Shown piece by piece: positions 1 to 6,992 of a stretch of DNA of 11,116 bases. How positions within the stretch are numbered: the first letter of the stretch is position 1; every line of letters starts with the position of its first letter. The stretch covers positions 1 to 11,116 of the forward strand of contig CALMNI010000107.1 of assembly GCA_937868555.1 (NCBI GenBank), written 5' to 3'. Position numbers and translations under genes: made by a program. This DNA comes from an uncultured bacterium (GTDB taxonomy: Bacteria; Patescibacteriota; Patescibacteriia; Patescibacteriales; Patescibacteriaceae). The notes below the pieces were generated by a model, which saw only the letters and a program-made list of their open reading frames with translations, was not told where the DNA came from and did not search any database.

Positions 1-22
1 TTTTTCTTTCCTAACTAAATAA

Positions 23-325
23 TTAATCCATTGCCTCAAAATCAATATACCCATCAGTTTCTTTAGTAGCTTCAACTCCTATGGCTTTATACTGCTTTCC
101 GCCTATGGTAATAATCGCTTCGCCCTTGTATGAAATAGCCTTCCCGCTCTCATTTCGCTTTCGAGTTTCTTTAATCGTTTTACTTTTAAGAGCGCGCTTA
201 TATAATTCCAACGTGTCCATTTTCCAAAAGACCGGATCCTCTTCTTCAGTAATCTCCCGTTTTTTCTTAACCGGAGCGGGATCTTTTTCGCTCTCATATG
301 AGCTAAATAGCATTTCTAAACCCAT
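23..325 (-). CDS. Unrecognised charged 100-residue protein
   Basis: I do not recognise this protein and assign no function. It is about 100 residues, soluble-looking, with no signal peptide or membrane segment. Residues 11-60 are strongly charged (Lys/Glu/Arg rich: a KKKRE stretch, then EEED, then a basic KRALKSKTIKETRKR run) and look helical or disordered. Residues 65-96 alternate hydrophobic and polar residues around a GGKQYKAIGV segment and could form a small beta unit. I chose the ATG at 325 because the longer open frame upstream (to 448) runs through the whole tRNA-Leu gene, so those codons are not protein sequence. No Shine-Dalgarno is seen; the start is preceded by AT-rich sequence (ACGAT-ATG). 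The gene begins 17 nt after the tRNA-Leu CCA end and is probably co-transcribed with it. No terminator is visible in the 22 bases after the stop. That it is a real gene rests on the full-length open frame, the clean start after the tRNA and protein-like composition. Confidence 0.7.
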   Translation of the reverse strand: MGLEMLFSSYESEKDPAPVKKKREITEEEDPVFWKMDTLELYKRALKSKTIKETRKRNESGKAISYKGEAIITIGGKQYKAIGVEATKETDGYIDFEAMD

Positions 326-342
326 ATCGTAATAATTAAAAT

Positions 343-427
343 TGGTGCGGGTGGAGGGACTCGAACCCTCATGCCTTGCGGCACCAGCTCCTAAGGCTGG
401 CGTGTATACCAATTTCACCACACCCGC
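343..427 (-). tRNA. tRNA-Leu, anticodon UAG, CCA encoded
   Basis: An 85-nt class II tRNA. The acceptor arm pairs GCGGGTG (421-427) with CACCCGC (347-353), followed by discriminator A (346) and a genome-encoded CCA (343-345). The anticodon stem CCAGC/GCTGG (396-400 with 384-388) closes the loop CTTAGGA, giving anticodon TAG (391-393), which reads CUA and probably other CUN leucine codons. The long variable arm (TGCCGCAAGGCA) and the T arm GAGGGTTCGAGTCCCTC fit a leucine tRNA. It lies directly behind a likely minus-strand promoter and directly in front of the unrecognised 100-residue gene. Confidence 0.96.
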
Positions 428-446
428 AACAGGATGTTGCTGTACC

Positions 447-474
447 ATATTAGCATAAATCTTGCTATAGTAAA
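447..474 (-). promoter_or_regulatory. Likely promoter for tRNA-Leu
   Basis: On the minus strand, TTTACT (474-469) is followed after 16 nt by TAATAT (452-447), and the latter is preceded by TGC, giving an extended -10 (TGCTAATAT). Transcription would start near 440, leaving about 13 nt before the mature tRNA 5' end at 427. The match is moderate and is supported mainly by position. Confidence 0.45.
463..471 (+). promoter_or_regulatory. Likely extended -10 promoter for tsaD
   Basis: TGCTATAGT (463-471) is an extended -10 element with a 5/6 match to TATAAT. No convincing -35 box lies at the right distance, as is common for extended -10 promoters. The start of transcription would be near 477-478, only about 9 nt ahead of the tsaD ATG at 487. 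The element overlaps the -35 box of the opposing tRNA-Leu promoter. Confidence 0.4.
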
Positions 475-486
475 TAGGCTAATTAT

Positions 487-1509
487 ATGAAAATTCTTGC
501 CATCGAATCAAGCTGTGATGAAACAGCGGCCGCTATCGCCGAAGGAAGAGGAAGTAGCCTTAAGCTCTGCTCAAACATTATTTCCTCGCAAATAGCTATA
601 CATAAAAAATATGGAGGCGTTGTGCCGGAAATTGCCGCTCGTGAACATATCCTTTCCATTCTTCCGGTTATTCAAGAAGCTTTGGATGGTGCCGGAATCA
701 AGAGCTCTGAGGCTAAAAAGAGACTTTCCGCTATCGCCGTAACAACCGGGCCCGGCCTTATTACTTCTTTAATGATGGGTCTGGAAACTGCCAAAACCCT
801 AGCTTATAGTTGGAACCTGCCTATTGTTGCAGTTAATCATATAGAAGGACATCTCTATAGTAATTTTATTGATGCTAAGCCAAAACTTCCGGCTGTTATT
901 TTGACAGTTTCCGGCGGCCATACGCAGCTCGTGTACATGCCTAATCATCTTTCATATACAATAATCGGTGAAACAAGAGATGATGCCGCTGGGGAGGCTT
1001 TTGATAAGGCAGCCAAATTACTTGGTCTCGGCTACCCCGGAGGGCCAGCAGTCTCAAAAGAAGCGCTTAAAGCAGCACAAACCATTCCTCCGATTCTGCT
1101 GCCTCGTCCAATGATGAATGAAAAAAATTATGATTTTTCTTTTTCGGGTCTAAAAACCGCATTGCTCTACGCAATTCAAAAAGATAGAAATTACAAAAAA
1201 AGAATTCCTGAATATTGTTTTGCCTTCGAGCAGGCAGTTGTTGACGTCCTTACTGCAAAAACTATTCGGGCAGCGCTTCAATATAAAGCTAGCTCAGTAA
1301 TGCTTGCTGGAGGCGTGGCAGCAAATAGAACCTTGCGCGAATGCCTTGCTCGTGAAGTCAAAAAAATTGGTCTTACGTTCGCTATGCCAAAAATGGAATA
1401 TACGACCGATAATGCCGCCATGATCGCTGCTGCCGGATATTTTAAGTTCAAAGCCGGCAAAACAACGCCCTGGCATAAGCTCAAAGTTGACCCTAATTTA
1501 GAATTATAA
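487..1509 (+). CDS. tsaD: tRNA N6-threonylcarbamoyltransferase TsaD
   Basis: TsaD transfers the threonylcarbamoyl group from threonylcarbamoyl-AMP to A37 of tRNAs that read ANN codons, making t6A, usually with TsaB and TsaE. It acts in the cytoplasm. The 340-residue length is normal. The N-terminus MKILAIESSCDETA is the family signature of the ASKHA-fold nucleotide-binding site. The metal-binding NHIEGH motif is at 117-122 (His118, His122), SGGHT at 142-146, the GEAFDK segment at 169-174, GGVAAN at 275-280 and TDNAAM near 307-312 with the metal ligand Asp308. All expected active-site residues appear present. The start at 487 gives the canonical N-terminus, and no good Shine-Dalgarno precedes it (only AGG about 8 nt upstream). 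It leads a plus-strand group with trpS 41 nt downstream. No tsaB or tsaE is in the window. Confidence 0.97.
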   Translation: MKILAIESSCDETAAAIAEGRGSSLKLCSNIISSQIAIHKKYGGVVPEIAAREHILSILPVIQEALDGAGIKSSEAKKRLSAIAVTTGPGLITSLMMGLETAKTLAYSWNLPIVAVNHIEGHLYSNFIDAKPKLPAVILTVSGGHTQLVYMPNHLSYTIIGETRDDAAGEAFDKAAKLLGLGYPGGPAVSKEALKAAQTIPPILLPRPMMNEKNYDFSFSGLKTALLYAIQKDRNYKKRIPEYCFAFEQAVVDVLTAKTIRAALQYKASSVMLAGGVAANRTLRECLAREVKKIGLTFAMPKMEYTTDNAAMIAAAGYFKFKAGKTTPWHKLKVDPNLEL

Positions 1510-1513
1510 AAGT

Positions 1514-1542
1514 TTGAAATTTTCTCCTCCTTACTCTACACT
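1514..1542 (+). promoter_or_regulatory. Possible trpS promoter, near-leaderless
   Basis: TTGAAA (1514-1519) and TACACT (1537-1542) are separated by 17 nt, matching the -35 consensus at 5/6 and the -10 at 4/6. A start 6-8 nt after the -10 box would fall at about 1548-1550, touching the trpS ATG at 1551. It sits in the only space between tsaD and trpS. Confidence 0.4.
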
Positions 1543-1550
1543 TCATATAT

Positions 1551-2543
1551 ATGAAACCAATCAATAAACCCTTATTAGTTTCAGGTATAAAACCTTCGGG
1601 TGACCTGCATATCGGCAACTACATCGGTGCGCTGTCGCAATGGCTTTCTCTTCAAGAAGACTATCAATGCTATATTTTTCTTGCTGATTATCATGCCATT
1701 ACCGTTCACCAAGAGCCGGAAATTCTGCGCAAAAGAGGCCTGGATATAATCCGAACTTACCTTGCAGTTGGATTAGACCCTGAGCGATGTGTGATGTTTC
1801 GCCAATCGGATGTTCCCGGACATACCGAACTCGGTTGGATTCTAAATACCATCGCCAAAGTTTCCGAGCTTGAGAAAATGACCCAGTACAAAGACTATGT
1901 AAAAAAAGAAGATAATAAGGAAGGTCCTGGAGCCGGACTCCTCAATTATCCGACGCTCATGGCGGCCGATGTTCTTTTATACAACGCGGAAGTCGTCCCG
2001 GTTGGTGAAGATCAAACGCAACATAACGAACTTACGCGAACACTGGCCCGCCGCTTTAATACTCTGTATGGAGAAACCTTTACCGTTCCCAAATCTTTAA
2101 TTAAAGAAAGTGGGGCAAGAATTATGCAGATTAACGACCCTGCTAAAAAAATGAGCAAAAGCGATCCAGCTGGCTGCATATTCATGAATGAAGATCCGCT
2201 GTCGGCTCATAAAAAAATTAAAAAAGCCGTTACTGACTCAGAAACACGCGTTCTCTATAACCGGGAAATGAAAGCTGCTATTTCAAACCTCATCGAAATA
2301 TATTCTTCGCTCTCAAGTAAAAATATCCAAGAAATTGAAATGCTCTATGAGCATAAAAGCTATGGAGAATTCAAAGAAGATCTTGCTAATATCGTTGCCG
2401 CCTTTTTAGAAAATTTTCAAAATCGCTTTGACGCTATCACTGATGATGAAGTGCATACAATCCTTAATGATGGCGCAATCATTGCAAGAGCAAAGGCTGA
2501 AGAAACAATGAAACTAGTTAAAAAGAATCTGGGCATTAATTAA
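1551..2543 (+). CDS. trpS: Tryptophanyl-tRNA synthetase
   Basis: This class I aminoacyl-tRNA synthetase charges tRNA-Trp with tryptophan using ATP. At 330 residues it is typical of the bacterial enzyme. The N-terminal SGIKPSGDLHIGNY carries the HIGH-type signature as HIGN (20-23). YPTLMAADVLLY (133-144) contains the Asp (140) that, by alignment with Bacillus TrpRS, reads the indole nitrogen. GEDQTQH is at 152-158 and the second signature KMSKS at 200-204, followed by D205. The C-terminal helical part for anticodon recognition is complete. No ribosome binding site is present: the sequence before the ATG is CTTCATATAT. It follows tsaD by 41 nt and precedes gdh by 28 nt, so it may be transcribed from tsaD, from its own possible promoter, or both. 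No T-box or other leader fits in the short gap. Confidence 0.97.
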   Translation: MKPINKPLLVSGIKPSGDLHIGNYIGALSQWLSLQEDYQCYIFLADYHAITVHQEPEILRKRGLDIIRTYLAVGLDPERCVMFRQSDVPGHTELGWILNTIAKVSELEKMTQYKDYVKKEDNKEGPGAGLLNYPTLMAADVLLYNAEVVPVGEDQTQHNELTRTLARRFNTLYGETFTVPKSLIKESGARIMQINDPAKKMSKSDPAGCIFMNEDPLSAHKKIKKAVTDSETRVLYNREMKAAISNLIEIYSSLSSKNIQEIEMLYEHKSYGEFKEDLANIVAAFLENFQNRFDAITDDEVHTILNDGAIIARAKAEETMKLVKKNLGIN

Positions 2544-2550
2544 ATAATGA

Positions 2551-2564
2551 CCCGGCTTTCCGGG
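2551..2564 (+). other. Small GC hairpin before gdh
   Basis: CCCGG (2551-2555), loop CTTT and CCGGG (2560-2564) form a 5-bp all-GC stem ending 7 nt ahead of the gdh ATG at 2572. No T-tract follows, so it is not a classical terminator. It could affect gdh translation, but its role is unknown. Confidence 0.35.
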
Positions 2565-2571
2565 AATCTAT

Positions 2572-3816
2572 ATGATGAATGAAAACCTGAAGCAGCTTGA
2601 TGAAGCCTATGAACTTATCAAACAGCATGCTCTCCTTGATATCGACGATAGTAAAAACGAAATCGAAATTTTAAAGCATCCCCAACGGCTCGTTCGAGTA
2701 AGCCTGCCAGTTACTATGGACTCCGGGGCGACTAAGGTTTTCGAAGGCTACCGCGTCCAATATAATAATGCCCGCGGACCCTACAAAGGTGGCATACGTT
2801 TTCATCCCGAAGTAGACGAGGATGAAGTTACATCGCTTGCTTTTTGGATGACGATAAAATGTGCTGTTGCTGATATCCCCATGGGGGGCGGCAAAGGCGG
2901 CGTCATCGTCAATCCTAAAAATTTAAGCAAACAAGAGTTAGAACAAGTAATGCGTACCTTTGCCCGTGCTATCGCGCCGGTCGTTGGGCCCATGACTGAT
3001 GTCCCCGCGCCGGATGTATATACAACACCAGAAATGATGACCTGGTTTATGGAAGAATACAGCGCCATCGTCGGGGAAAAATCACCCGCCGTCATTACAG
3101 GCAAACCGCTTGATCAAGGCGGGTCATTAGGACGGGATAAGTCAACCGGGCAAGGAGCAGTATATGCCCTTGAGTCGCTTCTTGAACACACCAATCAAGA
3201 AAACAAAACAATCACTGTCGCCGTACAAGGGTTCGGAAACGCCGGTTTAAACTTTGCTGAGCTGGCGCATCCGCAATGGAAAATTGTTGCCGCTTCTGAT
3301 TCTCAAGGAGCAGTTTATAACCCCGAAGGCATTGATGTTGAACAATTAGCAGCCTATAAAAATAGCAACAAAACCGTAGTGGGCTTCGAGCATACAACTA
3401 CTATTTCGAATGAGGATTTATTGGCTCTTGATGTTGATGTCCTTGTGCCCGCGGCGCTCAACAGTGTTATTACTGAAAAAAATTGGAAAAATATTAAAGC
3501 AAAGATCATTGTCGAAATTGCTAATGGCCCCATTAGTCTTCCGGAAAGTAAAAAATTAGCCGACAAGGGCATTGTTATTATTCCTGATGTCTTAGCTAAC
3601 GCTGGCGGAGTAATTGTTTCCTATTTCGAATGGAAACAAAATCTCAATAATGAACAATGGGATTTAGAAACGGTGAATGCCCGGCTCAAAGAAAAAATTA
3701 CTTCTGCCTTTGCGGCCCTATGGAGCTATAAGGAGCAATATAATCTTGACTTACGAACCGCGGCATACGTTCTAGCGGTCAAAAGAATACTTGAAGCAAT
3801 CCAATCTAAAAAATAA
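2572..3816 (+). CDS. gdh: Glutamate dehydrogenase (Glu/Leu/Phe/Val family)
   Basis: It catalyses reversible oxidative deamination of glutamate to 2-oxoglutarate and ammonia with NAD(P), normally as a cytoplasmic hexamer. The 414 residues match the short hexameric GDHs of bacteria and archaea. The substrate domain has K72 (GPYKGGIRFHP), K96 in MTIKCA, the catalytic-type lysine K108 in GGGKGG and the catalytic Asp148 in PAPDV. The Rossmann domain begins at VQGFGNAG (218-225), and an acidic residue (Asp243, ASDSQG) ends its second strand, which suggests NAD+ preference; that is inference. NAGGVIVSYFEW (343-354) is the usual C-terminal motif. Two adjacent ATGs exist (2572 and 2575) and either could be used. 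A GC hairpin sits just upstream and a strong terminator just downstream. A related Leu or Phe dehydrogenase is less likely given the length and motifs. Confidence 0.93.
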   Translation: MMNENLKQLDEAYELIKQHALLDIDDSKNEIEILKHPQRLVRVSLPVTMDSGATKVFEGYRVQYNNARGPYKGGIRFHPEVDEDEVTSLAFWMTIKCAVADIPMGGGKGGVIVNPKNLSKQELEQVMRTFARAIAPVVGPMTDVPAPDVYTTPEMMTWFMEEYSAIVGEKSPAVITGKPLDQGGSLGRDKSTGQGAVYALESLLEHTNQENKTITVAVQGFGNAGLNFAELAHPQWKIVAASDSQGAVYNPEGIDVEQLAAYKNSNKTVVGFEHTTTISNEDLLALDVDVLVPAALNSVITEKNWKNIKAKIIVEIANGPISLPESKKLADKGIVIIPDVLANAGGVIVSYFEWKQNLNNEQWDLETVNARLKEKITSAFAALWSYKEQYNLDLRTAAYVLAVKRILEAIQSKK

Positions 3817-3820
3817 CATA

Positions 3821-3849
3821 AAAGCCCCGGTTAAACCGGGGCTTTTTTT
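3821..3849 (+). terminator. Intrinsic terminator after gdh, shared convergent site
   Basis: AAAGCCCCGG (3821-3830) pairs perfectly with CCGGGGCTTT (3836-3845) around the loop TTAAA, giving a 10-bp stem with a GC-rich core, and a run of seven T (3843-3849) follows on the plus strand. It starts 5 nt after the gdh stop. Read on the minus strand the same hairpin is followed by TTTT, so it may weakly stop the opposing operon too. The T-run overlaps the phosphohexomutase stop codon at 3848-3850. Confidence 0.93.
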
Positions 3850-5221
3850 ATTGATTATTAATATTGTGCACAAGCCTCTCTGTTTCTTTTTCCATTATCT
3901 CTTTTGTCGCTGCCTCTAAACTCACTCGCAATATCGGCTCGGTATTAGACATACGAACATTGAACCAGTAATCAGGATAATCTACGGTCAGCCCATCAAG
4001 CATATTTTGTTTGCCGTCCGCATATAGTTTGCATAAACGCTCAATAATAGCCGAAGCATTCTCAACCCTAAGGCTTATTTCCGGGCTCAAAAAATAAGAA
4101 TCATATTGTTTCGCATACTCAGAAAAACTTTGTCCGCTCTTAGAAATTTCAATTAACATTTTCATAGCGATGACGCCCGGGACTTCGTAACATCCTTCAG
4201 CTCCCATGTTCAAAGAAAAATGACCCGACGTCTCACCCGAAAAATAAGCGCCCGCATCAATCATGGCTCGCTTAATAAGAGAATGCCCTACCCGAGTTAC
4301 TAAGGGCTGGCCGCCATGGGCCATAATAACATCATATGTTTTTTTCCCCGGGCGAATATCATAAGCAATGGTTGCTCCCGGCTTATCTTCTAAAAATATT
4401 TTTGCAAGTATTGCCCGAGTTACTACTGACGTAACCGCCTTGCCGTTTTCATCAACGAAAAAGATTCTATCACTATCGCCATCCGTCGCGATTCCCATAT
4501 CAGCTTCACTCTCTTTTACTCGCGCGCAGAGCTCGGCAATATTTTCCGGCTTAAAAGGATCGGCTTCATGCGACGGGAAGGAGCCATCGAGTTCCCAATT
4601 CATTCTCTCAATTGTAAGCTGCGGCAAATGCTTGAATAATTCATCAAAATAAGGCGCTCCCATGGCGTTTGAAGTATCAATAACCACTTTCATTGGCTTT
4701 ACCAACGATGCGTCAACGAAACTCATATCTAAAGCTACTTGGTCTGCAAGTATGTCTTGTCTATTTATCAAGGAGCCGGAACGCATTGCTGGTTTAGCAC
4801 CGCCCTCCATAATTATTTTTTTCAAATCAGGAATGCCCGTATCCTCACTAATAGGCGACGCCATCTGTCGAACCATTTTAAAACCATTGTACTCTTTTGG
4901 ATTATGAGAGGCGCTTACTTGGATGCCGCCATCGTATCTATAGTGAGCGACAGTAAAATAAAAGGTTGGAGTTGAGGCTAATCCAATGTCGATTACATGC
5001 GCCCCGCCCGCTACTAAGCCGCGGATTAATTCTTTATGCAAGGCCGGCGAAGATAAACGCATGTCGCGCCCAACGACGATTGTAAAATCATCCCGTCCCA
5101 TTTCTTCTCGCCTCAGCTGGCAATACGCCAGTCCCAATTCATAAGCAAAATCATCATTAAAATCTACGCCGTAGACTCCGCGGATATCATAGGCTTTGAA
5201 AATTGAAAGGTTGATATTCAT
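3848..5221 (-). CDS. Phosphomannomutase/phosphoglucomutase
   Basis: An alpha-D-phosphohexomutase that moves phosphate between C6 and C1 of mannose or glucose, feeding nucleotide-sugar and glycan synthesis in the cytoplasm. The 457 residues fit the AlgC/ManB-type enzyme. The four domain signatures are present: the phosphoserine loop SASHNP (103-108, active Ser105), the Mg-binding DGDSDR (247-252), the sugar-binding GETSGH (329-334) and the phosphate-binding RMSNTEP loop (423-429). The N-terminal FKAYDIRG is the family hallmark. PMM and PGM activities cannot be separated from sequence, so I give no symbol. It is the last gene of the minus-strand string, 8 nt after the SDR stop, with no Shine-Dalgarno (TTATTAT-ATG). 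Its stop codon lies in the T-tract of the gdh terminator. Confidence 0.95.
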   Translation of the reverse strand: MNINLSIFKAYDIRGVYGVDFNDDFAYELGLAYCQLRREEMGRDDFTIVVGRDMRLSSPALHKELIRGLVAGGAHVIDIGLASTPTFYFTVAHYRYDGGIQVSASHNPKEYNGFKMVRQMASPISEDTGIPDLKKIIMEGGAKPAMRSGSLINRQDILADQVALDMSFVDASLVKPMKVVIDTSNAMGAPYFDELFKHLPQLTIERMNWELDGSFPSHEADPFKPENIAELCARVKESEADMGIATDGDSDRIFFVDENGKAVTSVVTRAILAKIFLEDKPGATIAYDIRPGKKTYDVIMAHGGQPLVTRVGHSLIKRAMIDAGAYFSGETSGHFSLNMGAEGCYEVPGVIAMKMLIEISKSGQSFSEYAKQYDSYFLSPEISLRVENASAIIERLCKLYADGKQNMLDGLTVDYPDYWFNVRMSNTEPILRVSLEAATKEIMEKETERLVHNINNQ

Positions 5222-5229
5222 ATAATAAT

Positions 5230-5964
5230 TTATGCATTAAGGGATAAGCCGCCATCGACAGTAATTACTTGTCCGGTAATAGCATCATTCTCTAGCACGG
5301 CGATGGCTATTGCCGCGATCTCTTCGGGTTCAATAAAACGCTTAATAATCGTTTCTTGCTCAAGAGCTTTTTTATCATCTTCGCTCGTTCCTTCCCAAGC
5401 CGGAGTCCATATATAACCCGGAGCAATCGTATTTACCAATACTGTTCCATCTACCTTGGCCAAAGTGCTGGCAAAATTATGCAAAGCAGCTTTGGCCGCC
5501 GAATATGCCATATATCCCCCGTCGCCGCCATAGGGCGTTCCATAATATGAACCAATCATGAGTATTTTTCTCAAAGCTACACTTAATTCTTGTTTTAAAA
5601 AACTTTGCGTAGTCCTAACAGCCGACAGCAAAATATTATCCAACTGATATTTCCATACATCAGAATTAAAAATATCTCCTGGCTGGGCATCGCCGGCATT
5701 ATTCACAAGAATATCAAGAGTGCCATGCTGCGCAGCAATTGTTGAGAAAAGGTTGGTGACGCTTTCTTCATCGCAAACATCAACCTCAATAATATGGCCA
5801 TCGGAAAAAAGCCTAACTTGCTCTAAAGTTTCCTCAGCGCCTTTTTTATTTGTATGATACGCAATAATAACTTGTGCCCCTTTTTGAGCGGCAGCAATAG
5901 CTATCGCCCTTCCGATGCCACTGGAAGCGCCGGTTACTACAATTTTTTTATCTTTGAGTTGCAT
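5230..5964 (-). CDS. SDR-family NAD(P)-dependent oxidoreductase
   Basis: A classical short-chain dehydrogenase/reductase of 244 residues and a single Rossmann domain. The cofactor loop TGASSGIG is at 11-18, NNAG at 88-91, and the catalytic set is Ser139 (IGSYYG), Tyr154 and Lys158 (YSAAK). The APGYIWTP segment (181-188) and the C-terminal GQVITVDGG (231-239) are typical of the FabG-like group. The substrate cannot be read from sequence: 3-oxoacyl-ACP reductase, sugar dehydrogenase and other roles are all possible. No other fatty acid synthesis gene is in the window. It lies 5 nt after the swivelling-domain gene and 8 nt before the phosphohexomutase, so co-expression is nearly certain, though a shared pathway is not. 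The start context is AAATTAT-ATG without Shine-Dalgarno. Confidence 0.92.
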   Translation of the reverse strand: MQLKDKKIVVTGASSGIGRAIAIAAAQKGAQVIIAYHTNKKGAEETLEQVRLFSDGHIIEVDVCDEESVTNLFSTIAAQHGTLDILVNNAGDAQPGDIFNSDVWKYQLDNILLSAVRTTQSFLKQELSVALRKILMIGSYYGTPYGGDGGYMAYSAAKAALHNFASTLAKVDGTVLVNTIAPGYIWTPAWEGTSEDDKKALEQETIIKRFIEPEEIAAIAIAVLENDAITGQVITVDGGLSLNA

Positions 5965-5969
5965 ATAAT

Positions 5970-6977
5970 TTAATTTAAAATTCGTATTATTCCTGCCTCG
6001 GCATCGACTTCAATTATATCGCCATCTTTTAATAGCGTTGTAGCAATTTTTGTACCAATAATACAAGGCTTTTTCATTTCGCGCGCAATAATTGCTGCAT
6101 GGCAAGTAATGCCCCCTTCATCGGTAACAAAAGCGGCTGCACGCTTCATGGCTGGCACATAGTCCGGAACCGTCATTGTACTTATTAATATTTCACCCTC
6201 TTGCAAGAAGGGTACCTGTTCCCTTTTTAGAATAAGGCGAGCTCTTCCCTTAACCACTCCCTTGCAAGCAATGTGGCCCTTAAATTCCTTTACACCCTCG
6301 TCAATATGCACCGTCTCAAGGTCAATAGAATGTTCCTTTTTAAAAGCATCGAATTCTATTTCTGAAATAAAAGAATCGCGCATTAAAATGAGTTGACGAG
6401 AAGCTCTTTCTTCTAAAGCAGAAGGCTCGACCATATCGCGTATTATTTCTTCTGTTGTAATATACGCAGCATATTTTCCAGCCTGCGGATACAAAAATTT
6501 CAAACTTTTTACTATGGCATGGGTTGCTTCATCGGCAGCAATATCGATTTTTTTGCGCAGATTAATCATAAGTTCTTCTTCAGAAGAAGAAAAACCATGG
6601 CCCGGAATATACATTGACGCATAAATCGCCGGCCAAAAGATAGTCATTTTTTTAACAAATTCCAAAAGCGTCGTTTTGTCCAAAGGAGATCTTTCCCATA
6701 TGGATTTTAAATCCGCAAATTGCTGCGACCAATCTTCATATGCCTCATTGAAAAAATGATGATTTTCTAAAGTTTTTTTCTTAAAAAGATTTGTTAGTTC
6801 GGTAACTAGAGCGGGATTTCCGTAGGTTGTTACTAAAAAATCTTTGATAATAAAAAGATACGATGGATTAGATTGCACCTCGTACCCCAAAAAATTCATA
6901 TACGCTTTGCTCCATAATTCGCATAAAACCAAAGGAAATTCACGCGTATACAATTTAGGTAAAATAATATTAGACAT
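5970..6977 (-). CDS. PEP-utilising mobile (phosphohistidine) domain protein
   Basis: The C-terminal third, about residues 234-334, is a swivelling phosphohistidine domain as in PEP synthase, PPDK and enzyme I. It opens with GHIACKGVVKGRARLI, continues with DYVPAMKRAAAFVTDEGG and carries the phosphohistidine motif GGITCHAAIIARE with His293, followed by KPCIIGT and the DGDIIEVDAEAG end. The TCHAAI form is that of PEP synthase. The usual partners, an ATP-binding domain and a PEP/pyruvate TIM barrel, are absent. Residues 1-230 are mostly helical, rich in aromatic residues (REFPLVLCELWSKAY near 12-26), and I cannot assign them to a known catalytic fold. The actual reaction is unknown: it may be a phosphate carrier or act with separate subunits. 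The gene starts 15 nt after tRNA-Val without Shine-Dalgarno (ATACAT-ATG) and ends 5 nt before the SDR gene. Confidence 0.85.
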   Translation of the reverse strand: MSNIILPKLYTREFPLVLCELWSKAYMNFLGYEVQSNPSYLFIIKDFLVTTYGNPALVTELTNLFKKKTLENHHFFNEAYEDWSQQFADLKSIWERSPLDKTTLLEFVKKMTIFWPAIYASMYIPGHGFSSSEEELMINLRKKIDIAADEATHAIVKSLKFLYPQAGKYAAYITTEEIIRDMVEPSALEERASRQLILMRDSFISEIEFDAFKKEHSIDLETVHIDEGVKEFKGHIACKGVVKGRARLILKREQVPFLQEGEILISTMTVPDYVPAMKRAAAFVTDEGGITCHAAIIAREMKKPCIIGTKIATTLLKDGDIIEVDAEAGIIRILN

Positions 6978-6992
6978 ATGTATGTATTAATG

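Noticed and set aside
326..448. N-terminal extension of the unrecognised protein up to 448
   Set aside because: The extension is the tRNA-Leu gene read as codons; every arm of the tRNA is intact, so the frame there is accidental.
1521..1533. CTCCTCCTTAC resembling a 16S 3' tail (anti-SD)
   Set aside because: It is a short pyrimidine run on the strand opposite to any useful SD, in the spacer of a likely promoter; no other rRNA sequence surrounds it.
2802..3104. 100-residue minus-strand open frame opposite gdh
   Set aside because: It covers the conserved gdh catalytic region, and its composition (Thr/Ser/Pro-rich) is that of a reverse-frame shadow.
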